Source: JAITWN01 sp034002745
GTDB taxonomy: Bacteria; Pseudomonadota; Gammaproteobacteria; SZUA-140
DNA: 64,000 bases
Direction of reading: 5' to 3'
Assembly: GCA_034002745.1 (NCBI GenBank)
Contig: JAVEZY010000008.1
Coordinates: 33,976 to 97,975 of the forward strand
In this document: positions 7,297-17,568 of the stretch, piece after piece
How positions within the stretch are numbered: position 1 is the stretch's first letter
Layout of the letters: each line of letters begins with the position of its first letter
Program-made: the position numbers and the translations under genes
Notes under the pieces: model-generated
What the model was told of the DNA's origin: nothing
Database searches by the model: none
Seen by the model: the letters and a program-made list of their open reading frames with translations, nothing else

Positions 7297-10200
7297 TCAG
7301 CGCTCCAGGGAGTACAGCAGGTCGGCGCCGGCGCCGGTGCGGGTGCCGCTCTCGGTTTCCAGGGTCCACTTTCTGCCGAGCTTGTAGCGGAACTGGATGG
7401 CATTGTTGTCTTCCATGAGACCCTGGATATAGCGCACGTATAGTCGCGGCGAGAGCGAGCGGCCGAGCACCAGCGCGGTATCCTCGCTCTGCTCGCCGGC
7501 CTCGATGCTGACTTCCACCAGGTTGAAGCGTTCGCCGATCTTCTCGGCCAGGGCGCCGCCGCCGGCGATCGCGACAGAGGTTGCCGCCTGGTACAGATCG
7601 GCGCCTTCCCCGGCACGGGCTTCGGACAGGGGACGGCCGATGACCAGCCAGGACAGCACGTCGGCATCGTCCATCGTGGGTGAGGAGTACAGTGTCACCG
7701 TCGGGGCCTTGGCCGTGCCGAGCACGCGCACACCGACGCTGATTTCGTCGTTCTCGCCGCGTGTGCGGGAGGCGATGACGTCGATCGCGGGATTGGCGAT
7801 CGGACCTCCGGCATAGAGAATGCGGCCCTGGCTGATGGCCAGGTTCTGGCCATAGGCCCGGTAACGGCCATCCACGAGGGCGATTTCTCCCTGCGCCGTG
7901 ATGCTGTCCCGGGCGGCGATGAGGATGGTGCGGCCCGTGAGACGGCCTTCGAAACCGCGCCCGGAGATTTTCACCTCATCGCCGAGGAGGAACTCCAGCC
8001 TTCCGCGCAGGCGCAAGGGAGCGCGGGCATCAGCCTCCGGTCCGCCCAGCACCACGACATCGTCGGACGCCGAAATCGCGCTTTCCGGTCGGACCGGTTC
8101 CAGCTTCGCGCGGGGAATGGTCAGCGATCCATCGAAATCGAGCGCACGCGGAGTCACCCGCACCGCGATGTTCGGCGATGCGGTGATCTGTGCCGTGGGG
8201 ACGCGCACGGCGGCCAGGTCGTTTCCGCTCAGTGCCAGGTTCGCTTCCCAATCAGAGGGGGTGCGAAAGCTCCCGTTTCCACCGATGACCAGCGCGCCGT
8301 CACCCATATTGCCGCTGCCAGAGAGAGCGATCGTGTTGTCCTGAAACCGGGCGTTCAACCGCAGATCGTCGAGCTGGCTGCCGAGGGGCAGGATGTTCAG
8401 CCGGCCGATCACGAAATCGGCGGCGCCATCCAGGCGGGGCTCACCGACTGTGCCGGACAGCTCGAGGTCGATGCGCGCGCGACCGCCGCTGGCGAGATGG
8501 ATATTGGGAATGAACAGCGAACCAGCGTCGAGGGCGATGTCGCCGGCGAGTTCGAGGTCCAGGGCCTGGCCGGTCGCCGGACGCGCAGGCAGGGTGTAAT
8601 CGGGCATGCGCAGCGATGCGACGAGCGAACCGTCCGGATCACCCAGGGCCAGGCTCATGGTGCCGTGGATGCCGTCGTCGTCGGCGTCCACATCGAGCCG
8701 GGCTTCGCGATATCTCAGCGTCTGCAATCCCGCCTCGCCGGGAAGCCCGTAACGGAACATGCCATCACGCGCGCGTGCACTCACCTTTGCCCGGATCGTG
8801 CCCGCGTCGATCGCAGCCGAGATCCGTCCGGCGCTGATGCCGGCGAACTCCGCGGTGCCGAGCGGCACGATCGTGCTCAGCCGTCTGAGTTCGAGTCCGG
8901 ACCATTCGAGCTCCGCGCTGTGCCGCGGCTCCGGCTCGGCAGCCGGGGCCGTGGATTCCAGCGCCGCACAGATGGCTGCGCCGACGCTGTCCCAGCACAT
9001 CCGTTCGAGCGTGAGGCGCCGGGACGAGGCGAGATGTATCGTTGCGGGCGCACGCTGCGTCCAGGTGCCCACATCCACCTGAACCAGGTGGCCTTCCTCC
9101 AGCACGCCCTGCCAGGCGCCTTCGGTGGCGCCGCCGCGCAGATGCTGGTCGAAGTGGAGCGTGTCGTGCCGGGATCGCAGTCTCACCGAGTGGGAGGCAA
9201 GCGTGCCCTCGCTGGACGCTTCGATGCGGCCGAGTTCGAGGTTTCCGGTTCGCGCTCCGTTCGCGCTGATCTCGGTCTGCCAGCGCGGCGACCCGGCGAG
9301 AGTGAGATCCAGATATCCTTCGATGGCGGATGCATGGAGATTGCCGCGCGCTACCTCGCTGGCCTGCAGATCGATTCGGTTGTGCAGCGCGCGTGGTGGG
9401 CCGCGATGACTGCCTTGCATGCGCAGCTCGCCGTTCATTCCAGGCGCGAGGGCGGCGAGTTCGGGCGCTTCGAGCCGCCAGTCGATGCGCCAGTCCGCTC
9501 CGAAGGCGGCGGATCCACGGACGCTGGCATTCCCGGCCGCAAGATCGGCGGCGGCATTGCCCTCGCCTGCGCTATCGAGTTCGATGTGCGCCTGCCCGCG
9601 AAGCGGCAAGCGACCGATGTGGCCGTGCAGATTCTCGATGCGGGCGTGATGGCGCGACGCGGAGCCGCCGGGGCCGGTGGCGAGTTCGAGCCGGGCACTG
9701 ACGCGACCCTGCAGTTCGGGCCGCAGCGCGCCCGGGTCCAGATTGTCGACGTCGAGCGCCAGCCGCCCCTCGAATCCGCTTTCCCAGGCGAGTTCCGCAT
9801 CGCCCGTGAGGGTGCCATCCAGCCATGCGGCTTTCAGAGCCGGAATGCGGGTGCCTCGCAGGTCGCCGCTGCCACGGGCTTCGAGCGCCAGCGCCGGAAT
9901 TTCCCGTCCGCTGATCGAGGCATCGATTTCGTAATGATAGGCGTCAGGAGCGCCACGCAGGCGCAGGTGCCCCCGGTCGCTGCGTGCCTCGTCCAGCCAG
10001 GTGAGGTTTTCCCATTGCGCCTCTCCCTGAAGCTGCGTCGGTCGCGCGCCATCCTGCCGGGCCCGGGCGGTGATGCGGCCTTCACCCTCGCGTTCGGCCG
10101 CGCGCAGCCGTGCCAGGGTCCAGCGGCTGCCATTCCAGCCGCCGTTGAGGTCGATTTCCCAGGTGCCGACACGTTCCTCCGTCACGGAGGAACGCGCTTG

Positions 10201-11070
10201 CGCGGTGAATCCCGCGCCGCTGCCCCGAGCTTCGAGGGTGGTGCCGCCTATCCGCAGCGCCGGTCCCTCGGGATTCAGTTCGGCGGAGGAGAAGGGGGCC
10301 AGGCTGACGGTGAGTTGCCACGGCCGTTCTCCCTCCAGGCTGCCGCTGCCTTCCGCCTCGGCCCGAAGCGGAGCGTGGCTGCGGACGGTGAATTCGAGTG
10401 CGTCGGTGCTTCCCGCGGCGGCGAGATCCGCGCGCACGTGATGGCCGGAGAAGGTCCCGTCCACACTGGCGTCCACGGCGACAGCGCCGCGCCCGTCGAT
10501 GGGCAGGCGGGCGTTTCCGGTGAGTCGCGCCTGTGGATGCGCCGCCTGTAGGTCCAGTTCCTCGATGTCTACGTGCCCGGCGCTGCCATGCAGACGCGCG
10601 CTCAGGTGTTGCACATTCCATGGTTCGGCCTCGCCGAGGGCGATCAGCGCATCATTGAGCTCGATCCGAGTGACTTCGATGGCCAGTGCCAAACGAAATC
10701 CGGATGCTCCGGCCGGCGGAGGCGGTTCGGTGGCTGTATCGTCGGGTTCGATGCGCACACGCAGTCCGTCAGCGATGAGCCGATCGACCTGTATCCGTCC
10801 CTGCCATAACAGTTGCGTGGGATGCCATTCCATCGACACCCGGCGCAGGGAGATTTCCGGTCCGTTGGCCCAGCGCACGTCATTCAGCACGAAGGGACCG
10901 GCGAGACGACCGGACGCCGACCCGATGACTAGTCCGTCCACGCGCGCCTGCAGCAGGCGCACGGTCCACTGCAGTCCGGCTTCGGTGTTGAGCAGCAGCG
11001 CGACCGTGCCGGGCAGCAACAGCAGGAGCACCAGCAGGGCAATGCGGAAAGGATTTCGTCGCCGGCTCAC
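7297..11070 (-). CDS. tamB: Translocation and assembly module inner-membrane protein TamB
   Basis: A very long protein of 1257 residues (E. coli TamB is 1259) has a single N-terminal signal-anchor (FRIALLVLLLLLPGTVALLL). A long beta-rich periplasmic region follows, ending in the DUF490/TamB domain (for example DGRYRAYGQNLAISQGRI and DADVLSWLVIGRPLSEA). TamB spans the periplasm and works with the outer-membrane protein TamA in inserting beta-barrel proteins and in phospholipid transport to the outer membrane. The preferred start is a GTG at 11070 whose first bases overlap the tamA TGA as GTGA, a typical coupled start. A GTG at 11103 would add 11 residues. Long antisense open frames across this gene are shadows of its codon bias. 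Confidence 0.93.
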   Translation of the reverse strand: MSRRRNPFRIALLVLLLLLPGTVALLLNTEAGLQWTVRLLQARVDGLVIGSASGRLAGPFVLNDVRWANGPEISLRRVSMEWHPTQLLWQGRIQVDRLIADGLRVRIEPDDTATEPPPPAGASGFRLALAIEVTRIELNDALIALGEAEPWNVQHLSARLHGSAGHVDIEELDLQAAHPQARLTGNARLPIDGRGAVAVDASVDGTFSGHHVRADLAAAGSTDALEFTVRSHAPLRAEAEGSGSLEGERPWQLTVSLAPFSSAELNPEGPALRIGGTTLEARGSGAGFTAQARSSVTEERVGTWEIDLNGGWNGSRWTLARLRAAEREGEGRITARARQDGARPTQLQGEAQWENLTWLDEARSDRGHLRLRGAPDAYHYEIDASISGREIPALALEARGSGDLRGTRIPALKAAWLDGTLTGDAELAWESGFEGRLALDVDNLDPGALRPELQGRVSARLELATGPGGSASRHHARIENLHGHIGRLPLRGQAHIELDSAGEGNAAADLAAGNASVRGSAAFGADWRIDWRLEAPELAALAPGMNGELRMQGSHRGPPRALHNRIDLQASEVARGNLHASAIEGYLDLTLAGSPRWQTEISANGARTGNLELGRIEASSEGTLASHSVRLRSRHDTLHFDQHLRGGATEGAWQGVLEEGHLVQVDVGTWTQRAPATIHLASSRRLTLERMCWDSVGAAICAALESTAPAAEPEPRHSAELEWSGLELRRLSTIVPLGTAEFAGISAGRISAAIDAGTIRAKVSARARDGMFRYGLPGEAGLQTLRYREARLDVDADDDGIHGTMSLALGDPDGSLVASLRMPDYTLPARPATGQALDLELAGDIALDAGSLFIPNIHLASGGRARIDLELSGTVGEPRLDGAADFVIGRLNILPLGSQLDDLRLNARFQDNTIALSGSGNMGDGALVIGGNGSFRTPSDWEANLALSGNDLAAVRVPTAQITASPNIAVRVTPRALDFDGSLTIPRAKLEPVRPESAISASDDVVVLGGPEADARAPLRLRGRLEFLLGDEVKISGRGFEGRLTGRTILIAARDSITAQGEIALVDGRYRAYGQNLAISQGRILYAGGPIANPAIDVIASRTRGENDEISVGVRVLGTAKAPTVTLYSSPTMDDADVLSWLVIGRPLSEARAGEGADLYQAATSVAIAGGGALAEKIGERFNLVEVSIEAGEQSEDTALVLGRSLSPRLYVRYIQGLMEDNNAIQFRYKLGRKWTLETESGTRTGAGADLLYSLER

Positions 11071-12797
11071 AGGTCGGGTCCCAGTGTCAGGTGGAGGCGC
11101 CACGGCCTGCCGGGAAGGCTGAGCGCCTGGGCGATGTCGAGACGGATGGCGCCGATCGGTGTGCGCAGCCGCAGGCCGACGCCAGCGCCCTGTTCCGCGC
11201 GCAGATCGTCTCCGTCGAAGGCGTTGCCGGCATCGAAGAATGTCGCCAGCGCGGTGCGCGTACCAATCGAGTACTCATATTCGATGCTGCCGACGGCGAG
11301 ATGGCGTCCGCCGATGACCCTGCCTTCGGCGTTGCGTGGGCCGAGGGACTCGAAGGCGAAGCCGCGGATGCTCTGGTCGCCACCAGCGAAGAAACGCTGC
11401 GATAAGGGAAGCTCGTTGAACTCGGGTACCCAGCTGAATCCGCCCGAGGCTCGCACCAGGACCCGCGATTTCGAGCTCGGGCTGAAGATGTATTTGGCTT
11501 CGGCGCGCGGCTGTACGAATGAAGTGTCCGATATCACCTGTTCATAGGCGCCGCGCACTCCTATGGTGAAGATCCAGCCGTGGCTCGGCGCGATACGCTG
11601 GGCAGCCCGATAGCGCTGCCATGTCACATGCGGGATGAGGAGGATGGCGTCGTTGTCGATATCCACGCGGTAGCGTTCCTGCTCGAAGCTGATTCCGACA
11701 GCGCGCAGCCAGGCGCCGACCTGCTGCGTGATCTCGACGCCCAGCGAAGTCGTCGTGCGCTCGACGGTGCTTGTGTCCTCGTCGCTCCAGCTCAGGCTGT
11801 AGCTCAGTACATCGCTGGTCGGTCGTGACAGGGGAATGTTATAACGCGCGTTGAAGCTGGTTTCGATCTCCGATTGCTCGAAACCGGCTGAGTAACGATG
11901 TCCTTGTCGATTGGCCCGGCGGCGTTCGTAACCCAAGCGCAGCCGCGCTCCGGTGTCGGTGGCGTAGCCCAGACCCGCCGAATAGCGGTTGTCCGGTCTG
12001 GTCTCCAGGTCGACGTGGATCGGTACCCGGTAATTTTCGGCCTGTTCCGTGAGGGACAAGACATCGGCGCGTGCGAAGTAGTCGCTGTCGGCCAGGGAAC
12101 GGCGCAGATCCAGGAGCCTGCGTCCTTCGTAGGGATCGCCCGGGCGAAAAGTGATGAAGCGTCGCAGAAAGCCCGCGTCGAGCTTCTCGTGCTCTATGTC
12201 CACCGGGCCGAAGGCATAGCGGCGCCCGGTCGAGTATTCCAGCTCGACGGTTGCCGAATATTCATCAAGATCGACGCTGACCCGATGAGTCAGCATGCGG
12301 CCATCGAAGTAGCCGCGCTCGTTGGCCAGCTGGTGGAGTGACTGCTTCGCCCTTTCCCAGGTCGCGTGGTCGAGTGTCTGGCCCCGTTGTATGGGAAATT
12401 CCTCGCGCCAGGCCCGCAGGGAAGGATCGTCCGCGCCTTCCCCCTGAATGGAAACCCTCACATCGTCAACGGGCAGTGGTGGGCCGGGGTCGATGCGGTA
12501 GCGGGCCCGCCAGCGCTTGTCGTCGAACTCGAGCGCCGTGTCGATGCGGGGCCGGTAGTAGCCGAATGGTTCGAGCGCTCCCCGAATCTCATCCGGGGCA
12601 TTGCGGTGCAGGCGCTCTACCACCGCTTCGGTGAGCAGTGGATGGTCCCGCTGCAGGTTCAGCGTCAGGCTATTGCGCACGTTGTCGAGGGGTGCGCCGG
12701 AAATCCCGGTGATGTCGATCACCAGGTCCGGCGTTTGTGCGGCCGCCGTCGCGCTCAAGGTGAGCGACACAATGGCTGCGAGCAGGTATCTGAGCAT
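11067..12797 (-). CDS. tamA: Outer-membrane assembly protein TamA (BamA/Omp85 family)
   Basis: The 576-residue product (E. coli TamA is 577) starts with a clear signal peptide (LRYLLAAIVSLTLSATAAAQ). About three POTRA domains follow in residues 25-265, then a 16-strand Omp85 barrel. The Omp85 signature is visible in the barrel (FFAGGDQSIRGFAFESLGPR, containing the lid-loop RGF motif). The last residue pattern (LHLTLGPDL) is a beta-signal-like strand. TamA is the outer-membrane half of the TAM complex and partners with TamB, whose gene follows with a four-base overlap. It is the first gene of the pair, with 57 bp to the next gene upstream. Confidence 0.94.
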   Translation of the reverse strand: MLRYLLAAIVSLTLSATAAAQTPDLVIDITGISGAPLDNVRNSLTLNLQRDHPLLTEAVVERLHRNAPDEIRGALEPFGYYRPRIDTALEFDDKRWRARYRIDPGPPLPVDDVRVSIQGEGADDPSLRAWREEFPIQRGQTLDHATWERAKQSLHQLANERGYFDGRMLTHRVSVDLDEYSATVELEYSTGRRYAFGPVDIEHEKLDAGFLRRFITFRPGDPYEGRRLLDLRRSLADSDYFARADVLSLTEQAENYRVPIHVDLETRPDNRYSAGLGYATDTGARLRLGYERRRANRQGHRYSAGFEQSEIETSFNARYNIPLSRPTSDVLSYSLSWSDEDTSTVERTTTSLGVEITQQVGAWLRAVGISFEQERYRVDIDNDAILLIPHVTWQRYRAAQRIAPSHGWIFTIGVRGAYEQVISDTSFVQPRAEAKYIFSPSSKSRVLVRASGGFSWVPEFNELPLSQRFFAGGDQSIRGFAFESLGPRNAEGRVIGGRHLAVGSIEYEYSIGTRTALATFFDAGNAFDGDDLRAEQGAGVGLRLRTPIGAIRLDIAQALSLPGRPWRLHLTLGPDL

Positions 12798-12854
12798 CGC
12801 GCCATTATATCGGCCTTCCCGGTGGCGCGGCCGGGTTCGCGGCCGCGAGGCCTG

Positions 12855-14369
12855 CTAGCCGGCGGCTTTGCCCGGGGGATCGCACTCCCAGGTCTTCACC
12901 GTGCGCCCGTCAGCGTCGATGGTTTCCAGTCGGACGGTGAAGCCCCACAGCCGGGCAACGTGTCGCAGCACTTCCTGGGCGTCGCCATGCAGCGGCCGGC
13001 GCCGATGCTGCGTATGGCGCAATGTGAGGGACCGGTCGCCTTCGCGGTTCACCTTGTAGACCTGGATGTCAGGCTCGTTGCTGCCGAGGTTGTAGTGCTC
13101 CGCGAGCGAGTGCCGTACCGCCCGATACCCGGCATCGTCATGGATGGCGGTGACCTCCAGCTTGCGCCGCCGGTCGTCGTCGATGATGGCGAACAGCCGC
13201 AGGTCGCGCATGGCCTTGGGGGAAAGATACTGGGCAACGAAGCTCTCGTCCTTGAAGTTCCGCATGGCAAAGTCGAGTGTCCTGATCCAGTCGCTGCCCG
13301 CGATGTCCGGGAGCCAGCGTCGGTCCTCCTCGCTGGGGTTCTCGCATATGCGCCGCAGATCCCTCATCATGGCGAAGCCGAGCGCGTATGGGTTGATGCC
13401 GCCGAAATGATCGCTGTTGTAGGGCGGCTGATAGACGACATTGGTGTGGCTCTGCAGGAATTCCATCATGAACGCGTCATCGACCAGTCCTTCGTCGAAC
13501 AGGCGATTGATGATGGTGTAGTGCCAGAACGTCGCCCAGCCTTCGTTCATCACCTGCGTCTGGCGCTGGGGATAGAAGTACTGCGCCAGCTTGCGCACGA
13601 TGCGCACGATCTCGCGCTGCCAGGATTCCAGGAGCGGCGCGTTCTTTTCGATGAAATAGAGCAGGTTCTCCTGCGGTTCGGGCGGAAACCTGCGTTCCTC
13701 GTCCTCGCCGGTTGCCCGATCGCGGCGCGGAATGGTGCGCCATAGATCGTTCACCTGCATCTGACGCCGTTCCTCGCGTTCACGCTGACGCTGGCGTTCC
13801 TCCCGCGCCGAAAGCGGCGAGGGACGCTTGTAGCGGTCGACCCCGTAGTTCATCAGGGCGTGGCACGAATCGAGCATCAGCTCGACGGCCTCCTCCCCGT
13901 AGCGCTGTTCGCAGTCGGCGACGTAGTTGCGGGCGAAGAGCAGATAATCGATGATCGCGTCGGCGCTGGTCCAGGTGCGGAAGAGATAGTTTCCCTTGAA
14001 GAACGAGTTGTGTCCGAAGCTGGCATGCGCGATGACGAGGGCCTGCATCATCATCGTGTTCTCTTCCATCAGATAGGCGATGCAGGGATTCGAATTGATG
14101 ACGATCTCGTACGCCAGGCCCATCTGGCCGCGCCGGTAACGCTGCTCCACGCCGAGAAACTGCTTGCCGAACGACCAGTGGTGATAGCCGAGCGGCATGC
14201 CGACCGATGAATAGGCGTCCATCATCTGCTCGGCGGTGATGACTTCGATCTGGTTCGGATAGGTATCGAGCTCGAAGTCTGCGGCAATGCGGCCAATCTC
14301 GGTTTCGTAGCGTTCGATCAACTCGAACGTCCATTCCGATCCGGTGGAAATCGGCTGGCGCGGGCTCAT
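12855..14369 (-). CDS. SpoVR family protein (YcgB-like)
   Basis: This 504-residue protein is close in length to E. coli YcgB (510). Recognisable SpoVR features include YPNQIEVITAEQMMDAY, PLGYHHWSFGKQF, YEIVINSNPCIAYLMEENT, HASFGHNSFFKGNYLF and MNEGWATFWHYTI. SpoVR was named for a role in spore cortex formation in Bacillus. In non-sporulating proteobacteria it is always found with PrkA and YeaH and is tied to stationary phase or nitrogen starvation; the biochemical activity is unknown. The ATG at 14369 overlaps the yeaH stop as ATGA, so the two are translationally coupled. A longer in-frame start exists upstream but lies inside yeaH and has no family support. Confidence 0.93.
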   Translation of the reverse strand: MSPRQPISTGSEWTFELIERYETEIGRIAADFELDTYPNQIEVITAEQMMDAYSSVGMPLGYHHWSFGKQFLGVEQRYRRGQMGLAYEIVINSNPCIAYLMEENTMMMQALVIAHASFGHNSFFKGNYLFRTWTSADAIIDYLLFARNYVADCEQRYGEEAVELMLDSCHALMNYGVDRYKRPSPLSAREERQRQREREERRQMQVNDLWRTIPRRDRATGEDEERRFPPEPQENLLYFIEKNAPLLESWQREIVRIVRKLAQYFYPQRQTQVMNEGWATFWHYTIINRLFDEGLVDDAFMMEFLQSHTNVVYQPPYNSDHFGGINPYALGFAMMRDLRRICENPSEEDRRWLPDIAGSDWIRTLDFAMRNFKDESFVAQYLSPKAMRDLRLFAIIDDDRRRKLEVTAIHDDAGYRAVRHSLAEHYNLGSNEPDIQVYKVNREGDRSLTLRHTQHRRRPLHGDAQEVLRHVARLWGFTVRLETIDADGRTVKTWECDPPGKAAG

Positions 14370-15631
14370 GCTGCCGCCTTCCTGCGGAAAAGCCGGTGGA
14401 ACACCGGATAGATGTCGGTCAGCGCGTCGATGCGCTGCATCGCGAAGTTGGCGCAATGCGCGCGAACATGCTGGTATTCGCGCCAAAGGCTCTGATGCTC
14501 GTCCGGCTTGATCTCCACATAGGCGTAATACTGCAGCAGCGGCATAATCCGCTCGATGAGCAGGTTCCTGCATGCGGGCGAATCGTCGTTCCAGTTGTCG
14601 CCGTCGGATGCCTGGGCGGCATAGATGTTCCAGTCACGGCTCGAATAGCGCTCGGTCACGATCCGGTGCATGAGTTCGAGGGCGCTGGAAACGACCGTGC
14701 CGCCGGTTTCCCGCGAGTGGAAGAACTCGTCCTCGTCGACCTCGCGCGCGGTGGTGTGGTGGCGAATGAACACCACCTCGGTATGCTCATAATTGCGCTG
14801 CAGGAAAAGATAAAGAAGAATGAAGAAGCGCTTGGCGATATCCTTGCGTTCCTCGTCCATGGACCCCGATACGTCCATGAGGCAGAACATCACGGCGCGC
14901 GTGGTCGGCCGCCGCTGGCGGATCCGGTTGTTGTAGCGCAGATCGAAGGTGTCGATGAAGGGAACGGAGCGCATGCGCCGGCGCAGCAGTTCGGCATGTT
15001 CGCTCAGCGATGTGATGCGTTCTTCGCTGCCTCCGCTCTGGTCTTCCCGCGCCACATCGATCTCGTGCTCGGTTTCCCGCAGACGGCGGCGATAGCCTGA
15101 ACGCAGGGAAATGCGCCGGGCCATGGCCTCGCGCAGCGAGCGCACGACGTTGATGTTCGACGGCACGCCGTCACGCGTGTAGCCAGCGCGGACCGTGCGG
15201 TATTCGACCGTGGCCGCGAGCTGTGTCTTGACCAGGTCGGGAAGCGCCAGGTCCTCGAAGAAGAACTCCATGAACTCTTCGCGGGTGAGGGTGAACACGA
15301 AGTCGTCCGTCCCTTCGCCATCGCGGGTGGCGCCGCTGCCCGTGCCGCCGCCTTCAGGGGGGCGCTTGATGCGGTCTCCGGCGACATAGGCATCGTTTCC
15401 CGGAAGTACCAGGTCGCGTTCGCCGCCGCTGCCGTGGCGGAAGCGGGGTTCGTTGATGTCGCGCGCCGGAATGTTGATCCGCTCGCCGGATTCGATGTCG
15501 GTGATGCTGCGCCCGCTGACGGCATCCGAGACCGCGCGGCGGATCTGGCCGCGAAATCGCCTGATGAATCGCTGCCGGTTGACGGCGCTCTTGTTCTTCC
15601 CGTTCAGACGTCTATCGATTATCTGGGGCAC
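14366..15631 (-). CDS. yeaH: YeaH family protein (DUF444, VWA-like)
   Basis: The 421-residue protein begins MPQIIDRRLNGKNKSAVNRQ, which aligns exactly with the family N-terminus and supports the GTG start at 15631. A GGGGGTGA ribosome binding site lies upstream. The C-terminal half is von Willebrand A-like with a MIDAS motif (DVSGSMDE) and downstream metal-ligand residues (SRETGGTVVSS). In E. coli, YeaH is co-expressed with the PrkA kinase YeaG and helps survival in prolonged nitrogen starvation. The VWA domain suggests a metal-dependent protein interaction, possibly with PrkA as an AAA+/VWA pair. It starts 14 bp after the prkA stop and overlaps spoVR, so all three form one operon. Confidence 0.93.
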   Translation of the reverse strand: MPQIIDRRLNGKNKSAVNRQRFIRRFRGQIRRAVSDAVSGRSITDIESGERINIPARDINEPRFRHGSGGERDLVLPGNDAYVAGDRIKRPPEGGGTGSGATRDGEGTDDFVFTLTREEFMEFFFEDLALPDLVKTQLAATVEYRTVRAGYTRDGVPSNINVVRSLREAMARRISLRSGYRRRLRETEHEIDVAREDQSGGSEERITSLSEHAELLRRRMRSVPFIDTFDLRYNNRIRQRRPTTRAVMFCLMDVSGSMDEERKDIAKRFFILLYLFLQRNYEHTEVVFIRHHTTAREVDEDEFFHSRETGGTVVSSALELMHRIVTERYSSRDWNIYAAQASDGDNWNDDSPACRNLLIERIMPLLQYYAYVEIKPDEHQSLWREYQHVRAHCANFAMQRIDALTDIYPVFHRLFRRKAAA

Positions 15632-15645
15632 GGCATTTCACCCCC

Positions 15646-17568
15646 TCAGCTGGACTTGCGTACGCGCAGGTACCACTCCGTCAGCAGGCGCACCTGCTTT
15701 TCCGTATATCCCTTGTCCATCATCCGCCGCACGAAGCTGGCATGCTTCTTCATGTCGTCAGTGGTCGATTTGGGATTGAAGGAGATGACCGGGAGCAGCT
15801 CTTCGGTATTGGAGAACATCTTCTTCTCGATTACCTCGCGCAGCTTCTCGTAGCTGGTCCAGTGGGGGTTCTTGCCATTGTTCTGGGCGCGGGCGCGCAG
15901 CACGAAGTTGACGATCTCGTTGCGAAAGTCCTTGGGATTGCTGATGCCGGCCGGCTTCTCGATCTTCTCCAGTTCCTCATTGAGGGCGGCGCGATCGAAG
16001 TTCTCGCCGGTATCCATGTCGTGGTACTCCTCGTCCTGGATCCAGTAGTCGGCGTAGGTCACGTAGCGGTCGAAGATGTTCTGTCCGTATTCGGAGTACG
16101 ACTCCAGATACGCCGTCTGGATCTCCTTGCCGATGAAGTCGACGTACTGCGGGGCCAGCCAGCCCTTGATATAGGACAGGTAGCGCTCTTCCACCTCCGG
16201 CGGATACTGTTCCTGCTCGATCTGCTGTTCGAGCACGTAGAGAAGATGGACGGGATTCGCCGCAACCTCGGCGTGATCGTAGTTGAACACCTTGGACAGG
16301 ATCTTGAATGCGAAGCGGGTGGAGAGGCCGTTCATGCCCTCGTCGACGCCGGCGTAATCGCGGTACTCCTGATAGGACTTGGCCTTCGGATCGATATCCT
16401 TCAGGTTGTCGCCGTCGTAGATGCGCATCTTCGAATAGATGCTCGAGTTCTCCGGCTCCTTCAGGCGCGAGAGCACCGAGAACTGCGCCATCATGCACAG
16501 CGTATCGGGCGCGCAGGGCGCCGCCGACAGCGAGCTGTTGCGGATCAGTTTGTCATAGATGCGCACTTCCTCGGACACGCGCAGGCAATACGGCACCTTC
16601 ACGATGTAGATGCGATCCAGGAAGGCCTCGTTGTTGCGATTGTTCTTGAAGCTGAGCCACTCGGACTCGTTGGAGTGCGCAAGGATGATGCCCTCGAAGG
16701 GGATCGCGCCCATGCCCTCGGTGCCGTTGTAGTTGCCCTCCTGGGTGGCGGTGAGCAGAGGATGCAGCACCTTGATCGGAGCCTTGAACATCTCCACGAA
16801 TTCGAGCATGCCCTGATTGGCCAGGCACAGGCCGCCGGAGTAGGAGTAGGCGTCGGGATCGTCCTGCGAATATTCCTCCAGCTTGCGGATGTCGACCTTG
16901 CCGACCAGTGACGAGATGTCCTGGTTGTTCTCGTCGCCGGGCTCGGTCTTCGCCACGGCCACCTGCTTGAGAATCGACGGGTGCTGCTTCACCACGCGGA
17001 ACTTGCTGATGTCGCCGTTGTATTCGTGCAGGCGCTTGACCGCCCAGGGCGACATGATTCCGCTCAGGTAGCGGCGCGGAATGCCGTAATCCTCCTCGAG
17101 GATCGGCCCATCCTCGTCGCGCTTGAACAGGCCGAGCGGCGATTCGTTGACGGGCGATCCCTTGATCGCATAGAACGGCTGCGCTTCCATCAGGGATTTG
17201 AGCTTCTCGGCGAGCGAGGACTTTCCGCCGCCGACGGGGCCGAGCAGATACAGGATCTGCTTCTTTTCCTCGAGCCCCTGCGCCGCGTGGCGGAAGAAGG
17301 AGACGATGCGTTCGATCGCTTCCTCCATTCCGTAGAATTCCCGGAACGCAGGATAGATGCGGATGACCTTGTTGGAGAAGAGGCGACTGAGCCGGGGGTC
17401 CTTCTTGGTGTCAATCAGTTCGGGCTCGCCGATTGCCATGAGCAGACGCTCGGCGGCATTGGCATATACGGAGGGATCCTGCTTGCAGAGTTCCAGGTAC
17501 TCCTGCAGGGAGTACTCTTCCTCGCGTGCTTCTTCGAAGCGGGACTGGTACTGATCGAAAATGCTCAT
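15646..17568 (-). CDS. prkA: PrkA-family AAA+ serine kinase (YeaG-like)
   Basis: The 640-residue protein carries the PrkA N-terminal AAA domain with a Walker A GPVGGGKSS near residue 110. It also has the conserved segments FYAIKGSPVNESPL, GLCLANQGMLEFVEMFK and EGIILAHSNESEW, and a C-terminal kinase-like region. Length equals the family norm (about 640-644). PrkA proteins are reported as serine kinases and, in some species, as AAA+ proteases acting in stress and starvation responses. The ATG at 17568 is chosen because GAGGG lies about seven bases upstream and it matches family starts (MSIFDQYQSRFE). It is the first gene of the prkA-yeaH-spoVR operon. The upstream sigma-54 promoter at 17713-17727 places the operon under an enhancer-binding activator such as NtrC. 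Confidence 0.95.
   Translation of the reverse strand: MSIFDQYQSRFEEAREEEYSLQEYLELCKQDPSVYANAAERLLMAIGEPELIDTKKDPRLSRLFSNKVIRIYPAFREFYGMEEAIERIVSFFRHAAQGLEEKKQILYLLGPVGGGKSSLAEKLKSLMEAQPFYAIKGSPVNESPLGLFKRDEDGPILEEDYGIPRRYLSGIMSPWAVKRLHEYNGDISKFRVVKQHPSILKQVAVAKTEPGDENNQDISSLVGKVDIRKLEEYSQDDPDAYSYSGGLCLANQGMLEFVEMFKAPIKVLHPLLTATQEGNYNGTEGMGAIPFEGIILAHSNESEWLSFKNNRNNEAFLDRIYIVKVPYCLRVSEEVRIYDKLIRNSSLSAAPCAPDTLCMMAQFSVLSRLKEPENSSIYSKMRIYDGDNLKDIDPKAKSYQEYRDYAGVDEGMNGLSTRFAFKILSKVFNYDHAEVAANPVHLLYVLEQQIEQEQYPPEVEERYLSYIKGWLAPQYVDFIGKEIQTAYLESYSEYGQNIFDRYVTYADYWIQDEEYHDMDTGENFDRAALNEELEKIEKPAGISNPKDFRNEIVNFVLRARAQNNGKNPHWTSYEKLREVIEKKMFSNTEELLPVISFNPKSTTDDMKKHASFVRRMMDKGYTEKQVRLLTEWYLRVRKSS

Noticed and set aside
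8497..10551. 684-residue plus-strand open frame antisense to tamB
   Set aside because: Low-complexity Arg/Gly/Ala-rich translation with no family features, and it lies opposite a clear TamB gene; it is a shadow of G+C-rich codon use.
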